A stretch of DNA of 64,000 nucleotides from Cupriavidus agavae (GTDB lineage Bacteria > Pseudomonadota > Gammaproteobacteria > Burkholderiales > Burkholderiaceae). Under the pieces are notes generated by a model that saw only the letters and a program-made list of their open reading frames with translations, did no database searches and was not told where the DNA came from. A program made the position numbers and the translations under genes. Positions 36,382-46,728 of the stretch are shown here, one piece after another; within the stretch, counting starts at the first letter, position 1, and each line of letters begins with the position of its first letter. The DNA lies in assembly GCF_004217045.1 (NCBI RefSeq), contig NZ_SGXM01000001.1, forward strand, positions 744,001-808,000. Direction: 5' to 3'.

Positions 36382-36410
36382 TTGACGCCAACCTATGTTT
36401 TCCATAGGAT
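36382..36410 (+). promoter_or_regulatory. mltD promoter
   Basis: TTGACG (36382-36387), 17-nt spacer, TAGGAT (36405-36410): a near-consensus sigma-70 promoter with an expected start near 36417, about 30 nt before the mltD ATG. Confidence 0.7.
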
Positions 36411-36446
36411 CAGCCCACATTTTTGGCGTCACTTTCAGAGAAATTA

Positions 36447-38147
36447 ATGCGATTTGGTCGACTTCTGGCGGTAATTGCGAGTGCCGCGCTGCTTGCAGCC
36501 TGTGCCGGCACTCCCAATCCGCCCGCCGGCGAGATGGCCGGCACGCCGACCGCACTGGATTCGGGCCAGAACAAGGACCCGCTGAACACCCTCAACAGCA
36601 CTGGCGGCGCCGGCATCCTGCCCGGCGCGCCGGTCGTCAACGTCGACCAGGCCAGCGTGGACTGGCTGCGCGGCCCCTCCACCGATATCTGGGACCGGAT
36701 CCGCAAGGGTTTCGGGATGCCGGACCTGGAGGGAACGCTGGTCGATGACCGCACGCAGTGGTACGCGGCGCGTCCCGACTACATGGAACGGATGGTGGGC
36801 CGCTCGAGCCGCTACCTGTATCACATCGTCGAGGAACTCGAGCGGCGCAAGATGCCCACCGAGCTGGCGCTGCTGCCCTTCGTCGAGAGCGCGTTCAACC
36901 CCCAGGCGGAATCCACGGCCAAGGCGGCCGGCATGTGGCAGTTCATCCCGAGCACGGGCAAGAGCTACAACCTCAAGCAGAACATGTTCCGCGACGAACG
37001 GCGCGACGTGCTGGCGTCCACCGACGCCGCGCTCGACTACCTGTCGCGCCTCTATGACATGTTCGGCGACTGGCACCTGGCGCTGGCCGCGTACAACTGG
37101 GGCGAGGGCGCGGTCTCGCGGGCCATCGCGCGCAACCAGGCGCGCGGGCTGCCCACCGACTACGCCAGCCTGACCATGCCGAACGAGACGCGGTACTACG
37201 TGCCCAAGCTCCAGGCGGTCAAGAACATCATCGCCAGCCCGGCCGTCTACGGCGTGCGGCTGCCCGAGATCCCCGACCACCCGTACTTCGTCACGGTCAC
37301 GACCTCGCGCGATATCGACGTGGCGCTGGCCGCCAAGCTGGCGAACATGCCGCTGGACGAGTTCAAGGCGCTCAATCCGTCGTTCAACCGCCCGGTGATC
37401 CTGGGCGCGGCCAATCCGCAGATCCTGCTGCCGTTCGATAACGCCGAGCGCTTCCAGTACAACCTCAATACGTACCGTGGTGGCCTGTCGAGCTGGACCG
37501 CCGTGACGGTGGACAGCCGCGAGCGGGTCGAGGCGCTGGCGGCGCGGCTCAATGTCGATGCCGATACCTTGCGCGAGATCAACCGCATTCCCAAGGGCAT
37601 GCGCCTGAAGCCCGGCTCGACCGTGATGATCCCGCGCTCCGACCGGCACGACCAGGACATCAGCGCCTCGCTGGTGGATACGGCCATGCTGGCCGTGGAG
37701 CCCGATGTGCCCGACGCCAGGCGCGTGGTGGTCAAGGCCGGGCGCCGCGACACGGTGTCGTCGGTGGCGCGCCGCTATGGCGTCAGCACGCGGCAGGTGC
37801 AGTCATGGAACAAGCTGTCGGGCAGCAAGCTCGTGGCCGGGCAGAGCCTGGTGCTGATGCTGCGGCCGAATTCCGCGGCGGCGGCGCGGGCCGAGCGGGG
37901 TGACGACGGCGACGACGCACCGCGCACGGCCGCACGCGGCAAGTCGCGCGGCAAGGCGCAGGCGGCCGAGAGTTCGGCGAAGTCGGCGTCGAAATCTGAA
38001 AAGTCAGTGAAGTCGGCCAAGGCTACGCCGCGCAAGCGGGTGGAAGTGGAAGCGTCAACGCGCAAGACGGCCAGCAAGGCGCCGGCCAAAACAGCGCCGG
38101 CCAAGTCCGCCACATCGGCCAAGTCGAACCGTTCCAGCACCCGCTGA
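36447..38147 (+). CDS. mltD: Membrane-bound lytic murein transglycosylase D
   Basis: 566 residues. Lipoprotein signal peptide with lipobox LLAACAG (Cys near 18). The SLT domain (about 105-230) carries the catalytic Glu in LALLPFVESAFNPQAES and AAGMWQFIPSTGKSY. LysM-type repeats follow near 350-400 and 430-480 (VVKAGRRDTVSSVARRYGVS). The last 85 residues are a Lys/Ser/Ala-rich repetitive tail, longer than in typical MltD. Cleaves glycan strands to 1,6-anhydro-muropeptides at the outer membrane. Confidence 0.94.
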   Translation: MRFGRLLAVIASAALLAACAGTPNPPAGEMAGTPTALDSGQNKDPLNTLNSTGGAGILPGAPVVNVDQASVDWLRGPSTDIWDRIRKGFGMPDLEGTLVDDRTQWYAARPDYMERMVGRSSRYLYHIVEELERRKMPTELALLPFVESAFNPQAESTAKAAGMWQFIPSTGKSYNLKQNMFRDERRDVLASTDAALDYLSRLYDMFGDWHLALAAYNWGEGAVSRAIARNQARGLPTDYASLTMPNETRYYVPKLQAVKNIIASPAVYGVRLPEIPDHPYFVTVTTSRDIDVALAAKLANMPLDEFKALNPSFNRPVILGAANPQILLPFDNAERFQYNLNTYRGGLSSWTAVTVDSRERVEALAARLNVDADTLREINRIPKGMRLKPGSTVMIPRSDRHDQDISASLVDTAMLAVEPDVPDARRVVVKAGRRDTVSSVARRYGVSTRQVQSWNKLSGSKLVAGQSLVLMLRPNSAAAARAERGDDGDDAPRTAARGKSRGKAQAAESSAKSASKSEKSVKSAKATPRKRVEVEASTRKTASKAPAKTAPAKSATSAKSNRSSTR

Positions 38148-38251
38148 GCGGCGAAACCGGCGGGGCGATGGCTGCCTCGTTGACCTGTATCAAGCGGTAA
38201 TCGGGCGAAGCAGGGCAAAAGAGACGGTCTGTCTCTACTTGTCCTGCTGCC

Positions 38252-39211
38252 ATGTCCCGCTTCCGAATCCTGCTCGGTGCGCCGCTGATCGCGGCCTGCC
38301 TCGGCGCCTCGTGCGAAACCGCGCGAGACGGCGCCGGTACCCAATATGCCGCCCCCAAACTGGTCGCCCATCGCGGCGGCACCGCGGATCGCCCCGAAAA
38401 CACCCTGGTCGCCATCGAATCGGCACTGGCCAGGCGCACCGACATGATCTGGCTGTCCGTGCAGCTCAGTGCCGATGGCGAGCCGGTGCTGTACCGGCCC
38501 GCCTCGCTTGAGGCGCTGACCAACGGCTCCGGCAACGTCGCGGACTGGTCCGCGGCGGCGCTGGCGCGGCTCAACGCGGGCTGGCAGTTTGCCGAAACGG
38601 GTGCCGATGGCCGCCAGCACTATCCCTATCGCGGCCGGGCGGTTCCGATCCCCACCTTGCGCCAGGCGCTGCGCGCCATTCCGGCCGCCGTGCCGGTCAT
38701 TCTCGACATGAAGGCAATGCCGGCCGAGGCCCAGACGCTGGCCGTGGCCCGGGTGCTGGAGTCGGAGAACGCCTGGGGCCGCGTGCTGATCTACTCGACC
38801 GAGCAGGACTACCAGCAGACGTTCGCGGCATGGCCCCGCGCCCGGCTGTTCGAGTCGCGCGATACGACGCGCGGCCGGCTCGTGACCGCCACGCTGGGCC
38901 AGGAGTGCGGCCCGGCGCCGGCCTCGGGCGCGTGGGCCGGCTTCGAGATGCGGCGCAAGGTGGAAGTCGTCGAGACCTTCACGCTGGGCGAAGGCCGCTC
39001 GCCCGTCAACGCCGTGTTCTGGACGCCCGCTTCGGTCAGGTGCTACCGCGCCGGGGTGCCCGTGAATCTGGTGGCGTTCGGCGTCAACGACCAGGACGCC
39101 TACTGCGAGGCAAAACGGCTGGGCCTCGATGCCGTCATGGTAGATTCTCCAGAAAAGATGGCTGCGATCCGGGCCAAGGTGGTCGAGAACCCCGCGGTCT
39201 GCGGCAGGTAG
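38252..39211 (+). CDS. GDPD-fold protein, probably catalytically degenerate
   Basis: 319 residues with an N-terminal export signal and possible lipobox (LGASC). Glycerophosphodiester phosphodiesterase features are LVAHRGGTADRPENTL and the later LDMKAMP. In active enzymes the next block reads ExDVQLTKDG...HD; here it reads WLSVQLSADGEPVLYRP, so the metal-binding Glu and Asp and the second catalytic His are replaced. It may be a pseudoenzyme or bind a different ligand. It stands alone between mltD and prpE. Confidence 0.8.
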   Translation: MSRFRILLGAPLIAACLGASCETARDGAGTQYAAPKLVAHRGGTADRPENTLVAIESALARRTDMIWLSVQLSADGEPVLYRPASLEALTNGSGNVADWSAAALARLNAGWQFAETGADGRQHYPYRGRAVPIPTLRQALRAIPAAVPVILDMKAMPAEAQTLAVARVLESENAWGRVLIYSTEQDYQQTFAAWPRARLFESRDTTRGRLVTATLGQECGPAPASGAWAGFEMRRKVEVVETFTLGEGRSPVNAVFWTPASVRCYRAGVPVNLVAFGVNDQDAYCEAKRLGLDAVMVDSPEKMAAIRAKVVENPAVCGR

Positions 39212-39295
39212 CCGCGGCGCAGACCGCACCATCGGGCCGGGCCGTCGCCATCCACACCGCATTGCACACATATATATAAGCGGAGGAGACACATC

Positions 39296-41194
39296 ATGAC
39301 GGCAAGCCGTGCGCTGCACGCGCGTTCCCTGTCCGACAAGGCGGGATTCTGGGCCGAACAGGCCGGGCGGATTCACTGGGAGACCCCGTTCGGGCAGGTG
39401 CTCGACGACAGCCGGCCGCCGTTTGCGCGCTGGTTCGTCGGCGGACGCACCAACATCTGCCACAACGCCATCGACCGGCACCTTGCCGAGCGCGCCGACC
39501 AGCGCGCCCTGGTCTACGTCTCGACCGAGACCGATACCGAACGCACCTACACCTACCGCGAACTCCACGACGAAGTCAGCCGCATGGCCGCCATCCTGCA
39601 GGGGCTGGGCGTACAGCGTGGCGACCGTGTGCTGGTCTACATGCCGATGATTCCCGAGGCGATGTTCGCGATGCTGGCCTGCACGCGGATTGGCGCGGTC
39701 CATTCGGTGGTGTTTGGCGGGTTTGCCTCGGTCAGCCTGGCGGCGCGTATCGACGACGCCAAGCCGAAGGTCATCGTCAGTGCCGATGCCGGCTCGCGCG
39801 CCGGCAAGGTGGTGCCGTACAAGCCGCTGCTCGACGAGGCGATCCGGCTCGCCGGCCATCATCCCGGCAAGGTGCTGCTCGTGAACCGGAAACTGGCGGA
39901 AATGCCATGGACCGAAGGCCGTGACGAGGATTACGCCGCCTGGCGCGAGCAGGTGGCCGGGCAGGCGGTGCCGTGCGAGTGGATGGAATCGTCCGAGCCG
40001 TCGTACGTGCTCTACACCTCGGGCACCACGGGCAAGCCCAAGGGTGTGCAGCGCGATACCGGCGGCTACGCCGTGGCGCTGGCCACCTCGATGGAATACA
40101 TCTTCTGCGGCAAGCCCGGCGATACGATGTTCACGGCCTCGGATATCGGCTGGGTAGTTGGCCACAGCTACATCGTCTACGCGCCGCTGCTGGCGGGCAT
40201 GACCACGGTGATGTACGAAGGCACGCCGATCCGGCCCGATGGCGCGATCCTGTGGAAAATCGTCGAGAAATTTGGCGTAAATCTGATGTTCAGCGCGCCC
40301 ACGGCCATTCGCGTGCTCAAGAAGCAGGACCCTGAACTGCTGCGGCGCCACGACCTGTCGAGCCTGCGCCTGCTGTTCCTGGCCGGCGAGCCGCTCGACG
40401 AGCCCACCGCGCGCTGGATACAGGACGGTATCGGCAAGCCCGTGGTGGACAACTACTGGCAGACCGAATCGGGCTGGCCGATCATTGCGATCCAGCGCGG
40501 CGTCGAGGCGCTGCCGCCCAAGCTCGGCTCGCCCGGCGTGCCGGCCTACGGGTACGACCTGCGCATCGTCGACGAGGCGACGGGCGAGGAATGCGCGCCG
40601 AACCAGAAGGGCGTGGTGGCGATCGACTATCCGCTGCCGCCCGGCTGCATGACCACGGTCTGGGGCGACGACGACCGCTTCCTGCGCACCTACTGGACGG
40701 CCGTGCCGAACCGGCAGTGCTATTCGACATTCGATTGGGGGGTGCGCGACGAGGACGGCTATGTCTTCATCCTGGGCCGCACCGATGACGTGATCAACGT
40801 GGCCGGGCATCGGCTGGGCACGCGCGAGATCGAGGAAAGCCTGTCGTCGCACCCGGGTGTGGCCGAGGTGGCCGTGGTGGGCGTGCAGGACGCGCTGAAA
40901 GGGCAGGTGGCACTGGGCTTCTGCATTGCCCGGGACGGCAGCCGCACGGGCAGCGATGCCGACCGGCTGGCGTTCGAGGGCGAACTGATGAAGACGGTCG
41001 ACCAGCAACTGGGCGCCGTGGCGCGGCCGGCGCGGGTCTTCTTCGTCAATGCGCTGCCCAAGACCCGTTCCGGCAAGCTGCTGCGGCGGGCCATCCAGGC
41101 CGTGGCGGAGGGCCGCGACCCCGGTGACCTGACCACGATCGAAGACCCCACCGCGCTGGAGCAGGTCAAGGCGGCGCTGGGGCAGGCGGGATGA
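39296..41194 (+). CDS. prpE: Propionate-CoA ligase (acetyl-CoA synthetase family)
   Basis: 632 residues. ATP-dependent AMP-forming activation of propionate (or a similar short acid) to the CoA ester. YTSGTTGKPKGVQRD, NYWQTESGWPI, GRTDDVINVAGHRLGTREIE and PKTRSGKLLRR (with the acetylatable catalytic Lys) mark the family. YTSGTTGKPKGVQRD and overall length favour PrpE over Acs. A strong GGAGGAG lies 8 nt before the ATG. Followed by a terminator-like hairpin, so it is probably not part of the next operon. Confidence 0.9.
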   Translation: MTASRALHARSLSDKAGFWAEQAGRIHWETPFGQVLDDSRPPFARWFVGGRTNICHNAIDRHLAERADQRALVYVSTETDTERTYTYRELHDEVSRMAAILQGLGVQRGDRVLVYMPMIPEAMFAMLACTRIGAVHSVVFGGFASVSLAARIDDAKPKVIVSADAGSRAGKVVPYKPLLDEAIRLAGHHPGKVLLVNRKLAEMPWTEGRDEDYAAWREQVAGQAVPCEWMESSEPSYVLYTSGTTGKPKGVQRDTGGYAVALATSMEYIFCGKPGDTMFTASDIGWVVGHSYIVYAPLLAGMTTVMYEGTPIRPDGAILWKIVEKFGVNLMFSAPTAIRVLKKQDPELLRRHDLSSLRLLFLAGEPLDEPTARWIQDGIGKPVVDNYWQTESGWPIIAIQRGVEALPPKLGSPGVPAYGYDLRIVDEATGEECAPNQKGVVAIDYPLPPGCMTTVWGDDDRFLRTYWTAVPNRQCYSTFDWGVRDEDGYVFILGRTDDVINVAGHRLGTREIEESLSSHPGVAEVAVVGVQDALKGQVALGFCIARDGSRTGSDADRLAFEGELMKTVDQQLGAVARPARVFFVNALPKTRSGKLLRRAIQAVAEGRDPGDLTTIEDPTALEQVKAALGQAG

Positions 41195-41219
41195 GGTACC
41201 CCGCCTGATGCACATCGCG

Positions 41220-41244
41220 CCCCTTTCCCTTGGATGGGAAGGGG
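41220..41244 (+). terminator. Hairpin after prpE
   Basis: CCCCTTTCCC, short loop, GGGAAGGGG (41220-41244), with one unpaired T. It looks like a divergent member of the C/T-G/A palindrome family seen at 4731, 11854 and 44515. No T-run follows. Confidence 0.5.
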
Positions 41245-41281
41245 TGCGGAAAACCGCTTGCCAAGCGCCCGCATGCCGCCT

Positions 41282-41303
41282 AATATTTGAAGCATAAAAT
41301 ATT
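41282..41303. promoter_or_regulatory. AT-rich palindrome, putative operator of the aryl-CoA operon
   Basis: AATATTT (41282-41288), 8-nt centre, AAATATT (41297-41303), inside an AT-rich patch that stands out from its GC-rich surroundings, 57 bp before the monooxygenase/reductase ATG. Such palindromes are typical MarR- or TetR-family operators; the regulator gene is not in the window. Confidence 0.55.
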
Positions 41304-41359
41304 TAACCCTGATATACAGCCGGTCGCCCTGGCGAGCCGGGCAGGTGGCAGGAGACAAG

Positions 41360-43687
41360 ATGCGTGTGCTTTGCATAGGCGGTGGCCCGGCGGGTCTGTA
41401 CTTCGGGCTGCTGATGAAGCTGCGGGACCCCTCGCGCGACGTGGTGGTGGTGGAGCGTAACCGGCCCTACGACACGTTCGGCTGGGGCGTGGTGTTTTCC
41501 GATGCCACGCTCGAAAACCTGAAGCAGGCCGACCCGGTCAGTGCGGCCGAGATCAATGCGGCGTTCAACCACTGGGACGACATCGATATCCATATCGGCG
41601 GCCGCACCATCCGGTCGGGCGGCCATGGGTTTATTGGCATTGGCCGCAAGCGGCTGCTGAACATCCTGCAGGCGCGCTGCGAAGCGTTGGGCGTGCGGCT
41701 GGTCTTCGAAACCGACTGCACCGACGACCAGGCGCTGGCCCGCCAGTACGGCGCCGACATCGTTGTCGCCTCGGATGGCATCAACAGCCGCATCCGCACA
41801 CGCTACGCGGCCACGTTCGAGCCCGATATCGATCACCGCCAGTGCCGTTTTGTGTGGCTTGGCACGCACAAATTGTTTGACGCGTTCACGTTCGCGTTCG
41901 AGAAGACCGAGCACGGCTGGTTCCAGGCCCACGCGTACCGGTTCGATGACACGACCTCGACCTTCATCGTCGAAACGCCAGAATCGGTGTGGCGCGCGAC
42001 CGGCATCGAGGACATGAGCCAGGAAGAGGGCGTGGCGTACTGCGAGAAGCTGTTCGCGCCGTACCTCGACGGCCACAAGCTCATCAGCAATGCCACGCAC
42101 CTGCGCGGCTCGGCCAACTGGATTCGCTTTCCGCGGGTGATCTGCCGCCGCTGGGTGCACTGGAACACGCTGGCCGATGGCCGCCGCGTGCCTGTGGTGC
42201 TGATGGGCGATGCAGCGCATACGGCACATTTTTCGATCGGCTCCGGCACCAAGCTGGCCCTGGAAGATGCCATCGACCTGGCCGACGAAATCGATGGGCA
42301 GGGCGCCGCAGGTATCGACCAGTTGCCCGAGGCGCTGGCGCGCTACGAGGCCACGCGCAGCGTGGAGGTGCTCAAGATCCAGAACGCCGCGCGCAACTCG
42401 ACCGAATGGTTCGAGAACGTGGAGCGCTACGCGGGCATGGCGCCCGAGCAGTTTGCCTATTCGCTGCTGACCCGCTCGCAGCGGATCTCGCACGAGAACC
42501 TGCGCGTGCGCGATGCCGCGTATGTGGAGGGGTTCGAACAGTGGCTGGCCGGCGAGCCGGGTTTGCCGCCGATGTTCACGCCGTTCCGCCTGCGCGGCGT
42601 GACGCTCAGGAACCGCGTGGTGGTCAGCCCGATGGCGATGTACTCGGCCACGGACGGCGTGCCGGGCGATTTCCATCTGGTGCATCTGGGCGCCCGTGCG
42701 ATGGGCGGCGCCGCGATGGTGGTGGCCGAAATGACCTGCGTCTCGCCCGAGGCGCGCATCACGCCGGGCTGCCCGGGGCTCTGGAACGACGCCCAGCGCG
42801 ACGCCTGGAAGCGGATCGTCGATTTCGTGCACGCCGGCAGCGAGGCGAAGATCGCCATCCAGCTCGGCCACGCGGGCCGCAAGGGCTCCACGCAGCTCGG
42901 CTGGGAAAAGATGGATTACCCGCTGGCCGAGGGCAACTGGCCGTTGGTCTCCGCGTCGGCGCTGCCCTACCTGCCCGGCATCTCGCAGGTGCCGCGCCAG
43001 ATGACGCGTGCCGACATGGACCGCGTGCGCGACGATTTCGTGGCCAATGCGCGCCGCGCCGCCGAGGCGGGCTTCGATTGGCTGGAACTGCATTGCGCGC
43101 ACGGCTACCTGCTGTCGAGCTTCATCTCGCCGCTGACCAACGTGCGCGAGGACGAGTACGGCGGGGTGCTCGAAAACCGCCTGCGCTATCCGCTCGAAGT
43201 GTTTGCCGCCGTGCGCGCCGTCTGGCCGCAGGACCGGCCGATGTCGGTGCGGATCTCGGCGCACGACTGGGTGGAGGGCGGCATCACGGCCGGCGACGCG
43301 GTGGAGATCGCCCGGGCGTTCAAGGCGGCCGGCGCCGACATGATCGACTGCTCGTCAGGGCAGGTCAGTCCCGACCAGGCGCCAGTCTATGGGCGCATGT
43401 ACCAGACGCCGTTCGCCGACCGCATCCGCAACGAGGCCGGCATCCCGACGATTGCCGTCGGGGCGATCTTCGAGGCGGACCACGTGGACAGCATCATTGC
43501 GGCGGGCCGCGCGGACCTGTGCGCGATTGCCCGGCCGCATCTGGCCGATCCGGCGTGGACGCTGCACGAGGCCGCCAGGCTGGGCTTCCGCGACGTGCCA
43601 TGGCCCAGGCAGTACGTGGCCGGCAAGCGGCAGCTCGAGACCAATCTGGCGCGTGCGGCGTCGTACGCGCAGGCGCCGGGGAAGTAG
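41360..43687 (+). CDS. Fused flavin monooxygenase/OYE reductase, 2-aminobenzoyl-CoA (salicylyl-CoA) type
   Basis: 775 residues, two enzymes in one chain. Residues 1-375 are a PHBH-type FAD monooxygenase ([12 protein letters not shown] at the N-terminus, [18 protein letters not shown] near 290). Residues about 390-775 are an old-yellow-enzyme NADH:flavin oxidoreductase ([30 protein letters not shown]). This fusion is known from 2-aminobenzoyl-CoA monooxygenase/reductase of Azoarcus, which hydroxylates and dearomatises the ring; database names also use salicylyl-CoA 5-hydroxylase. GGAG precedes ATG 41360. It heads the operon. Confidence 0.9.
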   Translation: MRVLCIGGGPAGLYFGLLMKLRDPSRDVVVVERNRPYDTFGWGVVFSDATLENLKQADPVSAAEINAAFNHWDDIDIHIGGRTIRSGGHGFIGIGRKRLLNILQARCEALGVRLVFETDCTDDQALARQYGADIVVASDGINSRIRTRYAATFEPDIDHRQCRFVWLGTHKLFDAFTFAFEKTEHGWFQAHAYRFDDTTSTFIVETPESVWRATGIEDMSQEEGVAYCEKLFAPYLDGHKLISNATHLRGSANWIRFPRVICRRWVHWNTLADGRRVPVVLMGDAAHTAHFSIGSGTKLALEDAIDLADEIDGQGAAGIDQLPEALARYEATRSVEVLKIQNAARNSTEWFENVERYAGMAPEQFAYSLLTRSQRISHENLRVRDAAYVEGFEQWLAGEPGLPPMFTPFRLRGVTLRNRVVVSPMAMYSATDGVPGDFHLVHLGARAMGGAAMVVAEMTCVSPEARITPGCPGLWNDAQRDAWKRIVDFVHAGSEAKIAIQLGHAGRKGSTQLGWEKMDYPLAEGNWPLVSASALPYLPGISQVPRQMTRADMDRVRDDFVANARRAAEAGFDWLELHCAHGYLLSSFISPLTNVREDEYGGVLENRLRYPLEVFAAVRAVWPQDRPMSVRISAHDWVEGGITAGDAVEIARAFKAAGADMIDCSSGQVSPDQAPVYGRMYQTPFADRIRNEAGIPTIAVGAIFEADHVDSIIAAGRADLCAIARPHLADPAWTLHEAARLGFRDVPWPRQYVAGKRQLETNLARAASYAQAPGK

Positions 43688-43689
43688 CC

Positions 43690-44490
43690 ATGGCACAAGG
43701 ACTTGACCTGCAGGGCCGGCACGCGCTGGTGACCGGCGGCGGACGCGGCATTGGCGCGGCCATCGCCCGGCAACTGCTGGACGCGGGCGCCAGCGTGACG
43801 CTGGTGGGCCGTGACGGCGCGGCGCTCGATGCCGCCGCCGGGGCACTGGCCTCCCATGTGGTGGCCGGCGCCGCGTTGGGCATCGCTCCGGCCGACATCA
43901 CGGACGTCGATGCGGTAGCCGGCGCGTTCGCCGCCGCCACATCGGCGCGCGGGCCGGTCACGGTGCTCGTCAATAACGCCGGCCAGGCCGTCAGCGCGCC
44001 GTTCGGAAAGACCGACCTCGCGCTCTGGCAGCGCATGCTCGACGTCAACCTGACCGGCACCTTCGTCTGCACCCAGGCGGCGCTGCCCGCGATGCTCGAC
44101 GCCGGCTGGGGCCGCATCGTGAACGTGGCGAGCACGGCGGGGCTGACCGGCTACGGCTACGTCAGCGCGTACTGCGCCGCCAAGCACGGCGTGATCGGCC
44201 TGACCCGGGCGCTGGCCCTGGAACTGGCTGCCAAGGGCATCACGGTCAACGCGGTTTGCCCCGGCTACACGGAAACCGACATCGTGCGTGATGCCGTGGC
44301 CAATATCGTCGCCAAGACGGGCCGCACGCAAGCCGAGGCTCGCGCGGAACTGTCGGCGCGCAATCCGCAGAAGCGCCTGGTGCAGCCAGAGGAAGTGGCG
44401 GACGCCGTGGCCTGGCTGTGCCGGCCGGCGGCGTCGGCGATGACCGGCCAGGCGCTGCCGGTGGCGGGTGGGGAGGTGATGGCGGGTTGA
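43690..44490 (+). CDS. SDR-family 3-hydroxyacyl-CoA dehydrogenase-like oxidoreductase
   Basis: 266 residues. NAD(P)-binding [13 protein letters not shown] near 17, NNAG motif in [15 protein letters not shown], catalytic Ser (VNVASTAGL) and YCAAKHG (Tyr-x3-Lys). Starts 2 nt after the monooxygenase stop. Probably oxidises a hydroxyacyl-CoA intermediate in beta-oxidation-like steps after ring cleavage. Confidence 0.88.
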   Translation: MAQGLDLQGRHALVTGGGRGIGAAIARQLLDAGASVTLVGRDGAALDAAAGALASHVVAGAALGIAPADITDVDAVAGAFAAATSARGPVTVLVNNAGQAVSAPFGKTDLALWQRMLDVNLTGTFVCTQAALPAMLDAGWGRIVNVASTAGLTGYGYVSAYCAAKHGVIGLTRALALELAAKGITVNAVCPGYTETDIVRDAVANIVAKTGRTQAEARAELSARNPQKRLVQPEEVADAVAWLCRPAASAMTGQALPVAGGEVMAG

Positions 44491-44661
44491 ATTCCAACTC
44501 GCCAACGGTTTGCTCCCCTCTCCCGCGTGCGGGAGAGGGGCGGGGGAGAGGGCCCAGCGGTTCAGATTGCGACAAGTCAGAGAAGCAGAACCTCCAGCCC
44601 TCTCCCCAAGCCCTCTCCCACTGCATGGGAGAGGGGAGACATCTACACAGCGAGAGACACC
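44491..44661. repeat. Cluster of palindromic repeats inside the aryl-CoA operon (copies 3 and 4)
   Basis: Copy 3 has CCCCTCTCCCGC (44515-44526) and GCGGGAGAGGGG (44529-44540), identical to the copies at 4731 and 11854. Copy 4 is shorter: CCCTCTCCCA (44611-44620), loop CTGCA, TGGGAGAGGG (44626-44635). They fill a 171-bp gap between the SDR and enoyl-CoA hydratase genes, unlike the other 0-30 bp gaps of this operon. Confidence 0.85.
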
Positions 44662-45513
44662 ATGACCGACATCGCCCTCGACATGCGCCACCACAAGCGC
44701 GCCTTTGCGGATTACGACCCCAAGCACTTCCTCTGGTCGGTTTCTCCGGACGGCCGCGTGGCCACGATCACGCTGAACCGGCCCGAGCGCAAGAACCCGC
44801 TGACCTTTGATTCCTACGCGGAGCTGCGCGACCTGTTCCGTGGCCTGTGCTACGCCACTGACATCAAGGCCGTGGTCATCACCGGCGCGGGTGGCAATTT
44901 CTGCTCGGGCGGCGACGTGCACGAGATCATCGGGCCGCTGACCAGGATGTCGATGCCCGAACTGCTCGACTTCACGCGCATGACCGGCGATCTGGTCAAG
45001 GCCATGCGGGCGTGCCCGCAGCCGATCATCAGCGCCATCGACGGCATCTGCGCCGGGGCCGGCGCGATGATGGCGCTGGCGTCCGACATGCGCCTGGGTA
45101 CCGCCGAGGCGCGCACCGCGTTCCTGTTCGTGCGCGTGGGGCTGGCCGGTGCCGACATGGGTGCCTGCACGCTGCTGCCGCGCATGATCGGGCAGGGCCG
45201 GACCAGCGAACTGCTCTACACTGGCCGCGCCATGACCGCCGAAGAGGGCCTGCACTGGGGCTTCTTCAACGCGCTGCACGGCTCCCACGCCGTACTGGCC
45301 GAAGCCGAGACGCTGGCCGCGCAGATTGCCGGCGGACCCACTTTCGCGCACGGCGTGACCAAGAAGCTGCTGCACCAGGAATGGAACATGGGCGTGGACG
45401 AGGCCATCGAGGCCGAGGCCGAGGCGCAGGCCATCTGCATGCAGACGCGCGACTTCCGCCGGGCCTACGACGCCTTCGTGGCCAAGCAGAAGCCCGTCTT
45501 CGAAGGCGACTGA
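44662..45513 (+). CDS. Enoyl-CoA hydratase/isomerase family protein
   Basis: 283 residues of the crotonase fold: oxyanion-hole motifs [17 protein letters not shown] and [20 protein letters not shown] are clear, and a Glu-containing [19 protein letters not shown] follows. Acts on a CoA ester from the dearomatised ring, as hydratase or ring-opening hydrolase; which is not decidable here. Confidence 0.87.
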   Translation: MTDIALDMRHHKRAFADYDPKHFLWSVSPDGRVATITLNRPERKNPLTFDSYAELRDLFRGLCYATDIKAVVITGAGGNFCSGGDVHEIIGPLTRMSMPELLDFTRMTGDLVKAMRACPQPIISAIDGICAGAGAMMALASDMRLGTAEARTAFLFVRVGLAGADMGACTLLPRMIGQGRTSELLYTGRAMTAEEGLHWGFFNALHGSHAVLAEAETLAAQIAGGPTFAHGVTKKLLHQEWNMGVDEAIEAEAEAQAICMQTRDFRRAYDAFVAKQKPVFEGD

Positions 45514-45527
45514 CGTCAGGGAACCCC

Positions 45528-46700
45528 ATGAGCGACAAGACCTACCTCGACCTGCCCTTCTTCGACGCCGCCCACCGCCAGCTCGAACGTGAACTGGACG
45601 GCTGGTGCGCCGGCCACCTGCGCGATGTCGACCACCACGACACCGACACCGCCTGCCGCAAGTTGGTGCGCCAGCTGGGCGAGGCCGGCTGGCTGCGCTA
45701 CTGCGTGCCGGAAGCGTTCGGCGGTGCGCTGCCGCAGCTCGATTCCCGCGCGCTGTGCGTGCTGCGCGAGACGCTGGCGCGGCACGACGGCCTGGCCGAC
45801 TTTGCCTTTGCCATGCAGGGGCTGGGGTCGGGCGCCATCACGCTGGCCGGCAGCGACGCCGTGCGCGGGCGCTATCTGCCGCGCGTGGCCCGCGGCGAGG
45901 CGATTGCCGCCTTCGCGCTGTCAGAGCCCGAAGCCGGCTCCGACGTGGCGGCGATGCAATGCAGCGCACGGCTGTCGGAGGACGGCAGCCACTATGTGCT
46001 GGACGGCGCCAAGACCTGGATCTCGAACGGCGGCATTGCCGATTTCTACTGCGTCTTTGCCCGCACCGGCGAGGCGCCCGGCGCACGCGGCATCACGGCC
46101 TTCGTGGTGGATGCCGATACGCCGGGCCTGTCGATTGCCGAGCGCATCGACGTGATCGCGCCCCATCCGCTGGCCACGCTGCGCTTTGACGGCTGCCGCG
46201 TGCCGGTGGGCCAGCGGCTCGGCGAGCCGGGGCAGGGCTTCAAGGTGGCGATGATGACGCTGGACATCTTCCGGGCGTCGGTAGCCGCCGCCGCGCTCGG
46301 CTTCGGCCGTGCCGCGCTGGACGACGCGCTGGCGCGTGCCACGTCGCGCCCGATGTTCGGCGGCGTGCTGGCCGACCTGCAACTGACCCAGGCCGCCATC
46401 GGCGACATGGCCACCGCCATCGACGCCGCGGCGTTGCTGACCTATCGCGCCGCCTGGCTGCGCGACGCGCGGCAGCAGCGCACCACGCGCGAGGCCGCCA
46501 TGGCCAAGATGGTGGCCACCGAGAACGCCCAGCAGGTCATCGACCGCGCCGTGCAGATGTTTGGCGGGCTCGGGGTGAAGGTGGGCACGCGCGTGGAGAG
46601 CCTGTACCGCGAGATCCGCTCGCTGCGCATCTACGAGGGCGCCACCGAGGTACAGAAGCTGATCATCGCGCGCGAGACGCTGGCCGCGCGCCAGGCATAG
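45528..46700 (+). CDS. Acyl-CoA dehydrogenase
   Basis: 390 residues. [50 protein letters not shown] and the C-terminal [16 protein letters not shown] with catalytic Glu are all present, so a normal FAD-dependent dehydrogenase. Begins 14 nt after the hydratase stop. It supplies an unsaturation step in the CoA-ester pathway. Confidence 0.9.
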   Translation: MSDKTYLDLPFFDAAHRQLERELDGWCAGHLRDVDHHDTDTACRKLVRQLGEAGWLRYCVPEAFGGALPQLDSRALCVLRETLARHDGLADFAFAMQGLGSGAITLAGSDAVRGRYLPRVARGEAIAAFALSEPEAGSDVAAMQCSARLSEDGSHYVLDGAKTWISNGGIADFYCVFARTGEAPGARGITAFVVDADTPGLSIAERIDVIAPHPLATLRFDGCRVPVGQRLGEPGQGFKVAMMTLDIFRASVAAAALGFGRAALDDALARATSRPMFGGVLADLQLTQAAIGDMATAIDAAALLTYRAAWLRDARQQRTTREAAMAKMVATENAQQVIDRAVQMFGGLGVKVGTRVESLYREIRSLRIYEGATEVQKLIIARETLAARQA

Positions 46701-46728
46701 CCGCACGAACCCGACCGAGGAGACAAGC

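Noticed and set aside
39296..41194. prpE as the acyl-CoA ligase of the aromatic operon
   Set aside because: The family signatures are those of short-chain acetate/propionate ligases, and a hairpin and operator separate it from the operon, which has its own benzoate-type ligase.
37775..41215. 1146-codon open frame antisense to mltD, the GDPD gene and prpE
   Set aside because: It spans three well-supported genes on the other strand and has low-complexity shadow composition.
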